NCBI GenBank assembly: GCA_022113835.1
Contig: JAILWY010000001.1
Span: 5,642,001-5,706,000, forward strand
Direction of reading: 5' to 3'
Source: Atopsyche davidsoni
Lineage: Eukaryota; Arthropoda; Insecta; Trichoptera; Hydrobiosidae
DNA length: 64,000 bases
Under the pieces are notes generated by a model. That model saw nothing but the letters and a program-made list of their open reading frames with translations. It was not told where the DNA came from and ran no database searches. The translations under genes and the position numbers were made by a program. Below are positions 13,561-26,641 of this stretch, in pieces; within the stretch, counting starts at the first letter, position 1, and every line of letters starts with the position of its first letter.

Positions 13561-16339
13561 TTTTATCTTGATATTACATAGTTAGTTCAGTTTAATATGA
13601 ACGAAAGGTTGACTACACTTATTCTATTCATTTTTAAGCAATCATTTATAAACAATTATAATCTAATAAATATTTAAAAAATGGTTACAATAATAATAGT
13701 TGTCACCCAAATCGGAAAGACTGGGTATTTATCAACTTTTTTTGTTCGATTAAGACATAAATATTACAAGTAATATTAGTTCAAGTTTACATTTAAATCA
13801 AAACCAGGCATTGAAATAAAATGTTTATATAAAAATCTAGGTTTTTAAAAAATAATATATTATGTATTTTTTTTAAGACATCAAACAAAACATTGATATT
13901 GATTTAAAAATAATACTATAAATGTATATTGATAAAAACTATTTTTTCGTGTTTTAGAGTTAATAGTTATATTTTACCGTCTTTTAGATAAAATAACGCT
14001 TTCCTCTGAGTCCAATCTATAAAAAAAAATTAATGAGGTGTTAAAGACATAACACGACTTGATTTAGTTTACGTTATGATAATATTAACTAAGTCCAAAA
14101 TATGTGACGTCTTGGTGTATTTGACAGCTTGTTAGTATAAAATTCGTTGATTAGGCTTTCGGAAATCGGACGCAATCGGATTCTCATTATTGTGTTCGAA
14201 ATAAAACTGAGGCAACCTCCTAATTACGCCATTGCCGGCCGCCGCGCGTGTGGGTACTGCGAGCGCAGATCAGACGCAAGATGCAGAGGTATTTCCGGTT
14301 AGCAACAACAGCCGTGGGTGTATAATTACCGAGGAGGTAAATTTCCTCCTACCCAGGTGGCTTGTGATTCACGAACAGGTCTGCGGTAATCCGAGAGGAA
14401 ATACCGGAGTCAAATGTTTTGTACACATCAGAGGAAATTAATGCCAGCGTTATGACAGTGTGTCTATTTTTTAAATTAGGCTTATCATGAGTGCGCGCTG
14501 TTTTTATTTGAAGGTAGCAATGACCTACAAAATATAAATTTTAATAAAATTATTAAATAAAAATATGAAATAAATAATTTTTTTTCCATGTTTCGATCAA
14601 TTCATTATATTTCACTAGCCCATTATTATAAGATGTTTTGTTATAAAATGGGTAGTTTTACGATTAGTAAGTGATCGACGTATTGTCTAAAAGTGTCTAC
14701 TTTGTGTGATGCAATGTATTTTGATACAATTCGCTTATAAAAACAACTGCTGCTAGTTGAATTATTGAAAAAATATATTCAAAATTAGGATTTAAAAAAA
14801 TTGATTTATTGAAAAAAATAGTGTTGAGTAATCGATCATATAAATTAAAAAATATATGTTTTTCCTAAGATTTCACGCTACGATAAATTTTAATTAAATT
14901 TCTTCCTTTCATTTTGGTGGATTTTAAGTACAGTGTGTACATCTTCTAATTACGCCGGGACGTTTCACAAATGTATTTATTTCAAGTGTTATAAATCAGT
15001 GCAGCGTGTCATGATTCAGCGAACAGCTCGAATGTTTCACTTCACAACAGGAGCTGATATGTCGCGCGTCCCAGAATACCGGCCAAGAAGCGCTTAGGGA
15101 GTAGCCACATTATATCCGCATGTCGTGTGTGTCGGAAATTCGTAAATTCTTCATACATTGACGGTCGACAAGGACAGAACACGCTTAATTTTTCATGTCA
15201 TTTTGCAGTATCGAGCGACGCACGGCTGTGAGTGTAACCAGTCCCTTTGAAAAGGAGTACAAAACACAAAAAAATATATTTACAATTCTTGTTAATTAAT
15301 ATAAGCATAATCTGTTTTTAATAGATGGCTAGCAATATGTCAATTTTAAATTGACTGTTAAAACTAAAATCAAAATAGAAAAACGTATCACGTCTCACTT
15401 TTTACAACTATAATTTAATGTACTGTAAAAATAATATATGAGTACATATTTCGTGGCTGGAAATTTTCAGTAAAATCTGATTTACGATTATGTGTGACAT
15501 GTTTATGGCAAACACATTCAAAAGTCAATACAATTGGCCCATTGCAAATATACGCCTTTTAAAGAATTACTGTATTCGTTATTCGCACTTGTACGCCAGT
15601 TACTTGAATTGAATGAAGTAGAAGCAGCCCTGAAAAATTATTAATGATAAAAATCACGTGTAAGCAGATTACGTTAAATATATTATAGTATTGCTTAAAA
15701 GTTTAAAGTGGGGTATATGCATGAACTGCGATGTCTAATAGAGTAATTACAATAGCTTATTAATGCACCGTATCATATACTAACATGATTGTATGAGTTT
15801 CAACCTTTTTGCACAGTGAAAGTACTTTATCGCATATATATTTAAAAATATATAGTATTGTACAATGAGAACTGTTTAAAAATTGTTATCTTATTTAGAA
15901 AAACACTACACACGGGTAGACAATAATCTTTAAAAAAATTAAAAGTTTTTGAAAAAAAAAAATTAAAAATAACAAAATAATCAAACAAGTGGTAATATAT
16001 ATGTTGCATGGGTTTCAATGTAGTTTATTTCTGCTGATTACTTATCTGCAATTTATTTCACACATGTAAGCTTTATAAGTATAGTTTTATCTAAATCATA
16101 GATAGATTATAATAGAGATTTAGATAACATTTTTTGTGAAAACCCCTAATCAAATATTTAGTTTTTTTAGTGTTTGTATATAGATTCCTTTTTATTTGTT
16201 ATTAATTTTGTATTTAATGTATAATATATATTACATAATTAAAATATATAAACATATCTGTACCTAAAAAATATATATATATAACGTTTTTTTTCTTCTC
16301 TTGTTGGCTGAAAGCGTTTGAAAAAAACAACAAGTTTTT
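13561..16339. other. AT-rich intergenic DNA with islands at 14.2 and 15.0-15.2 kb
   Basis: No gene is recognised. The island at 14220-14430 contains an inverted pair GGTATTTCC (near 14288) and GGAAATACC (near 14398) around a near-palindromic GGAGGTAAATTTCCTCC. A second, weaker island lies at 15015-15245. Both are flanked by more than 300 bp of plain A/T sequence and could be regulatory. Confidence 0.45.
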
Positions 16340-16650
16340 TTATCAGTTGCCCTCGAGTCTGGGAGTCGGCCACCCCTGGCGTGCGAGATAGTCTGAGGCG
16401 AGCGAGGCTGGACTCAGTGTGGGATGAAACAAAGGCTATTTATAGGCAAACAAAAAAACCGTGCTTTGGCATAACATAACACAGCCGAGACACGAGACGT
16501 GAGGTGTCGCCGCTCCGCTCATAATGATAATTTATTCCAGTTCCGGGTGCCGCGGGCCACTCCCCGCTCCCCGCTCCCCGCTCCCCGCAGCCTGCACGCG
16601 CACGTACTCAAGATGGCTCACTTTTTTGGTTAGGTTAGGTTCTGATTATT
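16340..16650 (-). promoter_or_regulatory. GC-rich promoter-like island with a MEF2/TATA-type palindrome
   Basis: A GC- and CpG-rich island surrounds CTATTTATAG (16436-16445), a perfect match to the MEF2 consensus CTA(A/T)4TAG. Read on the minus strand it is also a canonical TATAAATAG box, so a minus-strand start near 16405-16415 is possible. A 7 bp tandem repeat (TCCCCGC, four units, 16561-16588) lies on its right side, and a short TTAGG-like run at about 16629-16638. No coding exon is recognised on either side, and the strand is inferred from the TATA reading. Confidence 0.35.
16561..16588. repeat. Heptamer tandem repeat (TCCCCGC)4
   Basis: Four perfect consecutive 7 bp units inside the 16.4-16.6 kb island. 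The C-rich strand could form an i-motif and its complement a G-quadruplex. No larger unit is visible. Confidence 0.9.
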
Positions 16651-19600
16651 ATCATTTGCAATTTCCAAACGCGTCGTGTAGTTGTATACTGACCTGCAAC
16701 TCACGTGTTCACACTAAAAGGGCTTTGCCACTCACTTCCGTTACACAAAAACATTAAATATTTTTTAATTCTTTTTAAGACGAGAGAAATAATTTAACTA
16801 TTTAAATCTGAGACGGGGTAAAGGGGTAGGGTGGGGGGATTTTAAAGGAAAAAATTCAAGTTATGAAAGAAATATAAAGATTTTATTATAACGTTTTTAA
16901 CTATCTGCACTATGGAGTGGTGACAAAAAAAAGGTTATAAAAATGCGATGTGAGATATTTACAAATAATGGTTTTCAAAGTTAATTAGAAATTGGTGGTT
17001 GTGTGCATTTCAATTCAAAATTTATTGTGAGATTAATTTTTTGTTTATCTTTTAAACAAACCCTGAATAAATTCTCATCGATTGGCTGATTTGTCAAAGA
17101 TCTAGATACTATTTGGCCGTGAATTTGTGTTCGTACTAAAGAAAAAATATAAAATTAATCTAGACATGAATACAGAAAATATTGATAAAATTCCAAGTAA
17201 AAAAAACAGAATAACTTACACCCTAAAATATATTGTTATATACGTTAAAAGAAACAATAAAATATTACAACAGAAAAAAAAACTAAGCAATGACATTTAT
17301 GTCCCTAGCTATTTATTATATTTGCCAATTTTAGTACCAAAGCATAATGGTCTTCAAAAACACATTTTGTTTTACGTTTTAATTTAAACAAATATCACAG
17401 TGTGGTCTTGGAAATAAATGAAACTATGGCAGCGGTTCAGTTGACAGGAAAATCCATTTGTGTCGATGACAGAGTGTGAAGGCCTCGACTTAAGTTTACG
17501 ATTACCTCCTCACTTGTACTGTGCGGTAAGCGCAGTGGTTTGGCATTAGGAAAACGGATGCTCTATCTGACATTAAAATCCGTAAAGATTATATATTTAT
17601 ATTAGCTATTTTTTAAACCTCTCTTACTAAATGAATTGAAACCCTTCGCTTGAAGACTTTGCTACATCAATATGTGCTTACTTATGGTGAAATCTGGCAT
17701 GAAAATAATCTTAAGACTCGATGTTGGCATACCGTATCGCCAATATAGCGAATGAACGATCAAGCACGAATCACAATGTTATTATGAACAACACTAATAA
17801 ATTGGATAGAAAATGCGAAAAAGCATGAAAAGGAATATATTTTTAAATGTTTTTAATGTAAATAGGGGAGTGTATAAACTAGTGATGTCCATTTCACTAC
17901 ATGGTAAATACGACGGTTTAAAAAAAAACGAAATTTAATGGTGATGAAAATATGGCCTTTACCAAGGAAGTACTAAGCACGACTAATACGATAATGGTGC
18001 TGATTAATATGTTTGAGTATTACTTAGTTTCTAAGTGTCCAAAAAATAATAATAATATAGCTTGTAATTATCTTAGTTTTTATAAGGAAGGTAGTATAAG
18101 ATCACAGCAGACATAATGACCGGATGTTCGCTTGAAAATAACCGGAAACTGTCAGCCTGTGTGACCTTCTTGAGCTGCAGACAGGATATAAGCGGTTAAG
18201 ATATTTATGTAGGCTTAAGATAAAGACTTTCTTTTGAAGAAGCCACAATGCTTAAAAAAATATAAATTTAAATAAAATATTCAGCCGGAATCTAAAACAG
18301 CTTTGATGTGAATATTTTACAACAAAATATCAGTATTAATATTTGACAATTCGTAATGTGTGCACAGTTCGTTCATCTTCAGTGTAGATTTTACATTATA
18401 AAGTCGCTCTTGCGGCCGAGTAAATGATTTTTATATATATATATTTATATATATAATTTTGCGATAACAATGTGCGGAATCGGATTTGTTTTCTACGCAG
18501 TCACTAGCGCTGATGTCACACGATCTGCAATCATAATGTCTTATCACTCTCCATCATTCGTTTCCATATGTGCGAATTTAAAAACATGATAATGAGTTTA
18601 CAATGGTAATTGATTGATTTAATAAATAATTCGAGAGGCAGTAATCTCTTCCTGTTTTGATATAAATTACTTTTTATCAGCTTTTTTATTATTTGACGTT
18701 GAATACTTTTTCAAATATTATCGAAAAAATTTAATTACCAGTGAATTGTTATTGAATATAAATGTTTCAGTCTCTATGTTTTTTGTAACAAAAAACATTT
18801 TTATCAAACGGTGTTCTTAGTATTGTAATATCGATCAATTAAAAAGTGTCGGTTGTCGCTTTTCTAATTATTTATTTGTTTAATTTTTATTTTGTTTAAA
18901 TAAAGGATATGAAAATAATAAATTATATTTGTGATTCAATAATACGTAATACAATCCTAAGCAAAAACAAAAGTGTTGTGATAAAATTTTGAAATGAAAG
19001 AGATCAAATGACAGATTTGCCGTTTTTATAATTTATGCTAAAAAAAGAGAGAAAAAGTCGTTATAAAAATTGTATAGTTTTAGTTTTGTTGTATTCATGC
19101 ATTTTTTGAGATGAAATCTAGAAAAATTGTCCTCCAGCTTTGTGGGTTGGCGACCAGCCAGGCAAATAACGCAGAGGCTTGGAACACTAGTCAATTGCAG
19201 AAGGCGTTGCTTCATTATTAGTGAATCGAAAGACGATAGCGTTATAATAACAAACAATAGATGTTTTATAGTTTGTTACATAATAGTATATCAGTTGGAA
19301 GAATTCCGATTATGCTGAGAGGTGAAGGACTTGCCTTTCGTTAGCTCTCAGTGATTCTCGGCAACAAGCAATTCGCCAAGTTTCGACAACACGCCTGTAT
19401 TTCCAATTAAGCACCGTCACGATGCTTCTGTGAATCTAACGTATTAGGATGCCGCGATGTTTTTTTGCGCTCGAAAAGGATAATATATGAGCTGATATAA
19501 TATATGAAGTGGTTTATTAATAATTATACAAATGCAAAGACTGAGGCTGAAGGCAACTATATCGTTGACCGTTCTGTCCAGATAAAGAATCATGCGACTT

Positions 19601-19919
19601 TTTACTTGCATTAATCGTCATGAATTCAAATTTTAATTTAATATTGTTTCAATGCCGGTTTTGCCTTGCCTTGCAAGTCGGTCAATTATTGTGCAGTCTC
19701 ACACAAACGTAATGCGAGATGATACTATTATCTTTTTATATACACCAATAAAATCATTTGAAGACAAGTACCTACAACGAGAAACTACAATAGATACATT
19801 TCTGCGTGTTATTTTTGCTATTTGAATTCGCAGTATTACATTTTTATTTGTTACAGTAGAATCAATATGAAAGTGCACGCGTTAATTTTAACACTAAAGG
19901 AAGAGGTGTGTAAATAAAG
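16651..19919. other. AT-rich intergenic DNA, no gene recognised
   Basis: Only short A/T-dominated open frames are present. An AT-dinucleotide tract lies around 18434-18458. I see no splice-consistent exon, tRNA or repeat copy that I can name. Confidence 0.55.
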
Positions 19920-20330
19920 ATGTGTATAAAAATCATCAGGCCGTACATGATGTACGCCGAATCTGTCTGGTCAAACGCCAGCCAATACCTCATCGCGAGT
20001 ATCCAGGCCGTCCAAAACTCCTGCCTACGCCTCATCCTAGGTGCTTACTATCGTTCCTCGACCAGCACCCTCTGAGCCCAGACCAAAATCCCACCGATCG
20101 TAACCCAGACGCTTCACGTCACCGAAAGACTATACCAGTCCATAAGGAAATCCAAAAACCCCCTCTTCAAAGGGATCGGAGACGATACCCCAGACTCACT
20201 GCCTGTCCACTACAGACATAAATTCCCCCACCACATCCTACTCGGTGAAAATATAACAGTCTCCGACGGCTCCCGGGGCACCCTATACAAGAAGGAACGC
20301 CAAGTAGCCAAAAAACATACCCACGAGTGA
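19920..20330 (+). pseudogene. LINE fragment: C-terminal end of a jockey-like reverse transcriptase ORF2
   Basis: Reading the frame that starts at 19932 gives IIRPYMMYAESVWSNA, then IASIQAVQNSCLRLILGAYYR, then a C-terminal tail to a TGA at 20328-20330. The pattern RP-x-M-x-YA...W...I..IQ..QN..LR...GA..R is the region just after the reverse transcriptase core in jockey-clade non-LTR retrotransposons. One in-frame TGA interrupts it right after YRSSTSTL, and about 80 further codons stay open to the final stop. The endonuclease and most of the reverse transcriptase are missing, as expected of a 5'-truncated, decayed LINE insertion. The following 100-250 bp is probably its 3' UTR. Confidence 0.85.
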
Positions 20331-20566
20331 TCATTATACCTACCTGTTATTGTTATAAACTTTTATCCTTGTTATTTAGTTCGTAGATATTTAATACAGA
20401 TAAACACATGCAAATAAAGGGTTTTTCCCACTCATTTTCCCTGCCTAACACAATATCACAACCATAGTAAATCATGTACGCTACCACCTAAGTCACACAT
20501 TGAAAGCCCCGAAACCTGCGCGCAGGACGGGGATAGCCAAATACTCCACCAAAACATTAATTATAA

Positions 20567-20918
20567 GATATATTGTAATACACTTAATGAAAAATAAAAT
20601 AATTTTGAAATTTAAAAATTTAATTTTAATATAATTTTTTTGCATACGGCTTCAACTTCATCAAGGAGAACTGAGACGACACAACACTTGGTGAATCTCC
20701 AGTAAGATTTCAGTGTTACGTTTAACTTGTATCAATTCGGATGTCTTACAGCGCATGCACACGCGGTATATCTGTTCTCACAGTGAGATGTTCGCATCAG
20801 AGGTCATTACAACCACCTCCGTACTTCTGATTGCGAAGCCTTCGTTATAAACATACGTAAACATAAGTTATAAGATCGATCGTAATACACTTAATGGAAA
20901 ATAAAAGAATTTTGGAAA
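20567..20918. repeat. Direct repeat pair of ~50 bp, 298 bp apart
   Basis: The stretch 20567-20617 recurs at 20865-20918 (shared GTAATACACTTAATG and an AAAATAAAA run), roughly 85% identical by eye. The spacer has no coding capacity. The first copy lies just past the LINE 3' end. The pair could be retrotransposon tail sequence duplicated by a second insertion, or a local duplication. Confidence 0.6.
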
Positions 20919-21039
20919 AAAAAAATTGTGTAAATAAAAAAAAACAGTTGAAGCAGGTTTTTTCGTTATTACAACAAAATAGTCCATAGTCGCGAATCCG
21001 GAATCTTTCGCAGTGTCTGGTTGTTTCATGGTAGTTTTC

Positions 21040-21215
21040 ACCTGAGCAGGAGACGGGCCGCGTGGCCGGTGTTGCCAGGCGGCATTTCCTGATCCATGAC
21101 CTGCCCTTGAGGCGCCGCACCGACTTCCAGGCTGCAGAGATGCTCCTCGGGCGACCGGTTCCGCACCGCGCCAGGCCGGCACATCCGCGTGCGCGATACG
21201 CGATGCGACGAGATA
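21040..21215 (-). other. GC-rich island inside a 144-codon minus-strand open frame, function unknown
   Basis: About 175 bp of GC- and CpG-rich sequence stands out sharply. It lies within a minus-strand frame (21302 to 20868) that starts and ends in AT-rich, low-complexity codons. The island is open in more than one frame on the minus strand, as GC-rich DNA often is, and a GGTGAA donor-like site follows it near 21038. I recognise no domain. A first exon or a CpG-island-like regulatory element are both possible. Confidence 0.25.
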
Positions 21216-22036
21216 TTTCACCATGCTCAAAAACCTGCTGTTGAATAAGTGAATATTATCTTTGAAACAAATTATACTGTGAAATTTGCCCGAAAGCAAC
21301 ACATCTCAGAAACATTTTAAAAAAAAAGTATAGAAATATCGACAGTGAATCTCAGCTTTATTGAGACAAACATTACTGCATCACCAAGAAAATAAAGTAG
21401 CACGTGAGACAAGTTGTCGCTGTGACTATCAATTGAAAATAATAAAATAATAAATTATACTATTTATTATTATTACAGACATGAAGATTTTTGTGGTATG
21501 TTAAACCAGAGAAGCGCTGTTTTACTGTTGTTATTGTAATTTTGGACGAATGTAAAAAAATTCTCTCCCGCCATGTTTGATTGTTTTGTGAGACGGCCGC
21601 AGAATAGGAAACATCACTGGTATCCTGTTCAATGATATGTTAATTTATTCTCCTATAAAGACGAGCGTGTCGAGTGCAGAGGCGGCTCCGGCTACAAGAT
21701 CTACAAAAAACACGCAAATATAGTATAGCCTTGGGGGAAATTGTAAATAAGCTCTGCTGCGTGCGCCATACGTCATCAGAATCTCACAAACAGGTAAGTT
21801 TACGTGAGTTCTGTGTATTAACATCGATAAACGAATCTAAAAATCTCATAGATTCGTCAAAACTTATTTAAATAATACCTGAGTTTAGCATTAAACCGAA
21901 AATAGAAAAATAACAAATGCGAGTAATACAGACAAAAATTTAATGCAATATTTCATTATACTATGTCTTCAATAATTTTTAAAAAATATTTGTCAATATT
22001 ATGTTTATAATCGTTTTATTATCTAAAGATATTTTA

Positions 22037-22190
22037 AATAATGAATATTTTTGACATAGAGTACTTGGTGGAATTCCATTTTAATATTTTAAATAAAATA
22101 CTTAAGTGATTTTTACACATGTTGATTTTTATTGGTGACCGGTTTCACCAACCTTTCACTTTGGCATTATCAAACTGAGTGAGAATATAT
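22037..22190. mobile_element. Family B MITE, copy 1 (left end intact)
   Basis: It begins with AATATTTTTGACA and the TAGAGTACTTGGTGGA block, followed by ATTTTAAATAAAATACTT and a core with GGTTTCACCAACC and TTTGGCATTAT. The copy at 44.34-44.48 kb has the same core and carries the inverted version of this left end at its right end, which defines the terminal inverted repeat. Copy 1 has about 27 extra bases before the core. It is noncoding. Confidence 0.65.
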
Positions 22191-22269
22191 TTGGTATGTA
22201 TAGTTTATATATAATCAGCGTATTATTTTCGGTTGTGTTTAGCAAGTGCGTATTGTGTATGTTCGACTA

Positions 22270-22500
22270 TTGAGGCAATGGGAAGTCCGGTGGTCTCGCC
22301 CCCGCCCTCCATTCTCCGCCCCTGGCGAGCTGACATTCTCCCCCCAGCGGCCCTGGCCTGACGCGGCCTGACAGCTGCTGGTTACACGTGTGTGAGTCGC
22401 AGGTTATTCTTGATCCGATCCAAGGAATTTGCCTGCCAACAGGTGTCGGGAGATTCCGGTGATTTTGTAGTCCTCCGTGGCTCTATGGGTAATTTGCAAA
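22270..22500. other. GC-rich island, no gene recognised
   Basis: A compact island with C-rich tracts (CCCCCGCCCTCC-type) and a GGCCTGACGCGGCCTGACAG repeat-like stretch near 22355-22375. There is no credible open frame or splice structure. It may be regulatory DNA. Confidence 0.35.
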
Positions 22501-22789
22501 ATTGATGCGCGTATTTTTTATTACAGCCATTCTCTCAACTGTGATGAACGGTATGCTCTATTTAGTGTTTAGTAGAATGTATTCATTTTTACACATTGAA
22601 TAGATCCTATATGTGGAAGACTACTTAGACTACTCACAAGAAGAAATGTCGCTACTAAAGTCTGTTCTCGATCTTTTTAAAGAGATTTAACTTTGCTGGT
22701 ACGGACAAGGCTCTATTTTGTGTCAAAAGTATACTCAAATATTTAAGTTAACAACAATATATTATATTATTATTACAATATTTAAAATT

Positions 22790-22893
22790 ACACACGAAGC
22801 AGTAAATCGCACCACCAACTTGCAGGTAGCCAATAGTGTCCTACATTTTAGGCAAAACCATAAAAAAAAAACACAAAATAAACGCGTGTAGAG
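22790..22893. mobile_element. Family A MITE, copy 4 (right end shortened)
   Basis: The left end CACACGAAGCAGTAAATCGC and following ACCACCAACTTGCAGGTAGC match copy 5. The core TTTTAGGCAAAACCATAAA is perfect. The right half breaks off soon after the core and keeps only a short ACGCGTGTAG end. Confidence 0.65.
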
Positions 22894-22984
22894 GGCCTTG
22901 CAAGTGACTGTGTCGTTAAAATTAGTAAATGTTTAAAGTAATCAAACGATTATCGATTATTACACGCAAAAGAAATAATGGTCA

Positions 22985-23345
22985 TTAAGTCTGGCGGCTA
23001 CTCGCAGAGCTGACTCGGTGTCTCGAACACCGCGACGGAGCATTCAATAAAAACAAACGGATTCGACGTGAGAGCCCGAGCGGCCACTCCGCGGAACGGA
23101 AATGACTAAATTCTTTCCAGGCTTGAATATAAATGTCTTAGACGCAGCCAGTCATCGCGCTTCCGGCTACGGCCAGTGGGTTATTCCGGTCGGCGATATG
23201 GCAACGCCGGATATCACCGCTTAATTATATGCTAATGCCGTGTCTGCTCGCGAGCGTTCTCATTTCTACACCAGGTGAGTAACAACAGGTTGCCTCTGAG
23301 AGGTTCGGAGATTTCGTCGCCATCTTCTCGGCAGTCGGAAATCTT
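22985..23345. other. GC-rich island, no gene recognised
   Basis: An island of roughly 350 bp with a raised CpG level, including CGGCTACTCGCAG, TTCCGGCTACGG and GGATATCACCG. A CAGGTGAGT donor-like string near 23272-23280 could end a plus-strand exon. No acceptor or frame around it is convincing. Confidence 0.3.
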
Positions 23346-23812
23346 GACCTCGATGTCTTATTTTATTTTTAAAATAAATAAGTATTTAAATATTCGTTTT
23401 TTATACGTAATTGCTGCTGGTGTTTTATAGATCACGGTGTCACCCGATGATGTGAGTCTGATGTTACTTAGCAACGAAACAAACAGGTCATACATATTAT
23501 TGGGCAATAGAAGGGAGGGAAATCAGGTAATGGGATTATTTTTTATAAACTTTAACAAATTATGGAACAGATCATTTTATCACTCTAGCGGTGTGCGTAG
23601 TTTCTTACAGTGGTACACTTCTCCTTATTGAGTAGGGATGGAGAGATGTTTTTTTTTTAATTTGATGAAGATTTAAAACTATTCAAAATTTTTCAAGAAA
23701 TAAACCCATTAGGGTGATTTTTCTTTGACAATAAAGAAATCGCTATATAATTATATTTATTTATTTTTGTGTTATATTGCTGCTTAATGATATTCTGAAC
23801 AACTAAAGACTT

Positions 23813-23949
23813 CTACACACGTAGCAACAAATTGCGCCACCAACTAACCAACAGCGTCCTACATTTTAGGCAAAACCATAAAAAAATCACTCAAAGTAAG
23901 GGGACGTTATTGGCTAGCTGCAAGTTGGTAGCGCGATTTGTTTGAGGGC
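23813..23949. mobile_element. Family A MITE, copy 5
   Basis: The left arm (CTACACACGTAGCAACAAAT, then TTGCGCCACCAACT) is mirrored on the right by the reverse complement of AAATCGCGCTACCAACTTGC. The interior carries CAGCGTCCTA, the TTTTAGGCAAAACCATAAA core and an inverted CTAGCCAATAACGTCC. This is the best-conserved copy in the window. Confidence 0.75.
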
Positions 23950-24099
23950 TTAATATACTGAATAGTCTTATGTATAATATAATATGGATCATTCAAAACG
24001 AAAAAGATATGTTTGTGAGTATATGTCTGGATTTCCAGTTGATTTGTTGGTACTATAATAATAATGTTTCAAAATTCTTGAATGTCATCACTAGAAGTC

Positions 24100-24310
24100 G
24101 TTACTGGCCGTTGCAAGGCCCTCGCCCGGGGGTGACGTAGCCGGGGGCTGCTAGTTCCATTCCCGCCGAGGAAATAATTAAGCACCTACTACACGAGCCG
24201 TCCGCCGCCAGACAGGAAGAAGCGCCATTGTCTCGCGACCCTGACTGTATCCGGCCAGCGATATTACTTCCGAGACGCCCGAGAGAGGACTGCCGCCTTA
24301 AGGCGCACTG
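24100..24310. other. GC-rich island, no gene recognised
   Basis: A CpG-rich block between long A/T tracts, including CCCTCGCCCGGGGGTGACG near 24120 and TTAAGGCGC near 24298. It has no open frame of note. It resembles the other unexplained islands. Confidence 0.35.
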
Positions 24311-26641
24311 ACAATCAATTATATTAGTGTTGTAATTTATATTGTATGTTTTTACTGCGAGTCGTTATACGTCGCGGAATACTTTAGCATCGTTAATGTG
24401 TAAAAAAAAAACAATAAACTTTCAAATGATTAAAAAAAATATTACTTCCGACTAATGTTTATTTGGTATTCAGCAATATAAATAATAAAAGTCATTTTTG
24501 TTATTGTTTTAAATTCTAAGATGTATACATTATTTTTGTTTAGGTGTAAAAAAAATAATTAAAAAAATACATTTTTAGTTTAATGAGTAGATGAAGTATA
24601 TTTATGATTTATGAAAAAAGAATTTCGAATCCAAAAATTAATGAGTATGATGCATAATAATATAAAATGTGATGAAATATAATACATAGAATTGTATTAT
24701 TATTCCAAAAAAGAGAAATTTATTAGATGTAACAAATACATCGTTTTAGTCATAAACTTATTTTCAATATATCAAATTATTTTGTATTCTTGTATCGACG
24801 ATGAGTTACTATTTAGAAAATTGGTGGAGAAAGTAAATAGATATAACATTTATATTTAGCTCACAATACAAGATAATCGAAATAACGAAATTTTACTTTT
24901 ATAGGCTGTAAATAATATTTTAATAAACATTCAAATTTTAGCTCAGTTAGAGAGTCACGGTAGTCGAATGGTTTACAGCAAAAGGCTGTGGTGTGGAAAA
25001 ATATTTTAAAACATTTTCCTCGTCGTTTCATGTGTCAATTGATTTTCTAAATCCTCTAACACCTATCATGTATGTATCTAAATATTTAAAAAATATATAA
25101 TTTTAAAATTTCTACAACCACAGTCACTCGTAGCATCAATCATCCATGAAAAGTTTATTAAGAAACATTTAGACAAAACGATAATATGCGACTCCGCAAC
25201 CTACATTTATAAAAAAGGATCATGATTTTTGAGATCATTAACCGAGAAAAGATACATTATACAATATCGCAAAAGAATGATGTATATGTTTTTGGAAATA
25301 TTAAATTTCTATAAGATCGTTGACTACATTTTTAGGTTTTTTTATAATTGTTTGCAGGTTTCGACTTCGATGGTTTCTGCCGCTTCGTCTTTCGCCTTAG
25401 AGCCATTTTTATTTCTCAAAACGTCTTGTTTTTATTTTTTCAAACACACCACGGTATTATAGTACTTAGTACCATATTAGAAATACTCATGTAACATATT
25501 TATAAATTTGTTTTTCGTCGCGGTAGTCGCCTTGAGATTGCCCCCGTGCTGTTGCGTGTCACCTGAGCGAGACCGGACGTTACAAAATTAGCTCCAGAAG
25601 TGATGGAAGGAACTCGTCGAGCAGTTCAGAGACGGAACTTCCTCTGGTAAACAACTCCTTAGCCGGTTAAGGGCCGAGTATGCGCATATTTAGTTTTCAA
25701 AATATATATTCAGTTAAAAAATAAAGTTTTTTAAGACACGATGTACTTTAGATTTCTAATCGTCTAACAGATATTTACAGTATGTTTAATATTACTGAAG
25801 ACTCTAAAACCAATCTTGTTATTATTCGAAGAAAGTCTCGTAAATTAGGAATTTATATCCGGTATTCTCGTTTTTATATTTTTTAAAGTATCCTTCACTT
25901 GTAGTTGTTTACGATTCCCTTTATCATGAGCGGAAGTCCTTAGGGTACGCGGATGTTGTCACAGAACAGGTGATAGCTCAGCCTGCAAGGACTCGCGTAG
26001 TTCCGGCGCGCCGCGGCCGTATCGGAAGAAAGACTCAAACTAAAAGTAAATTATCATTAGTGCTGATAAACAATAAAAATGCTTTTACATGATAATAATA
26101 AAATGATAGCAGCATGAGTTTTTATTTGATAAGAATGATTGCTATCGCTTGAAATGCGGCAATAATAGCATAACACTTCGTTATATCAAGCTATCAGAAT
26201 GTAGTGAGTATAAGAATCGAAAATTTATTGATGAAGTGTTTGGTTTGATTAATAATATAAAAAATATTGATTTTTCACATGCTATTTAATTTATAAAAAA
26301 AATCTCATTAATAAATAATCTGTTTTAACGAAACGCGTGAGGTTTCTGCGCAAAGTAGAAATAAACATATTTCTAATAATTGAGATAGTATTGAATATTT
26401 GTGAACTTTTGCAACCGAAGTAACTAAACTGAATATCTTACTGACATGCTATTTGGTAATCTATGTCTAAAACCACTCTACATTCTACTTTAGTAAAACT
26501 ATTATTTATATTACAGCCACAATCACTTGACTTTATAAAAAGGAATAATGTTGAAATATATTTTATTAAATGAAAAGAAAAAGTAGTATCAACAGAGTTT
26601 ATTAGATATATATAACTACAGCTTTATTTACTACAGCTAAA

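Noticed and set aside
16629..16641. Telomeric TTAGG repeat
   Set aside because: There are only about two units, inside a GC-rich island. This is far too short to indicate a telomere or an internal telomeric array.
20868..21302. 144-codon minus-strand open frame
   Set aside because: Its two ends are low-complexity A/T codons and the GC-rich middle is open in more than one frame. It is kept only as an unexplained island.
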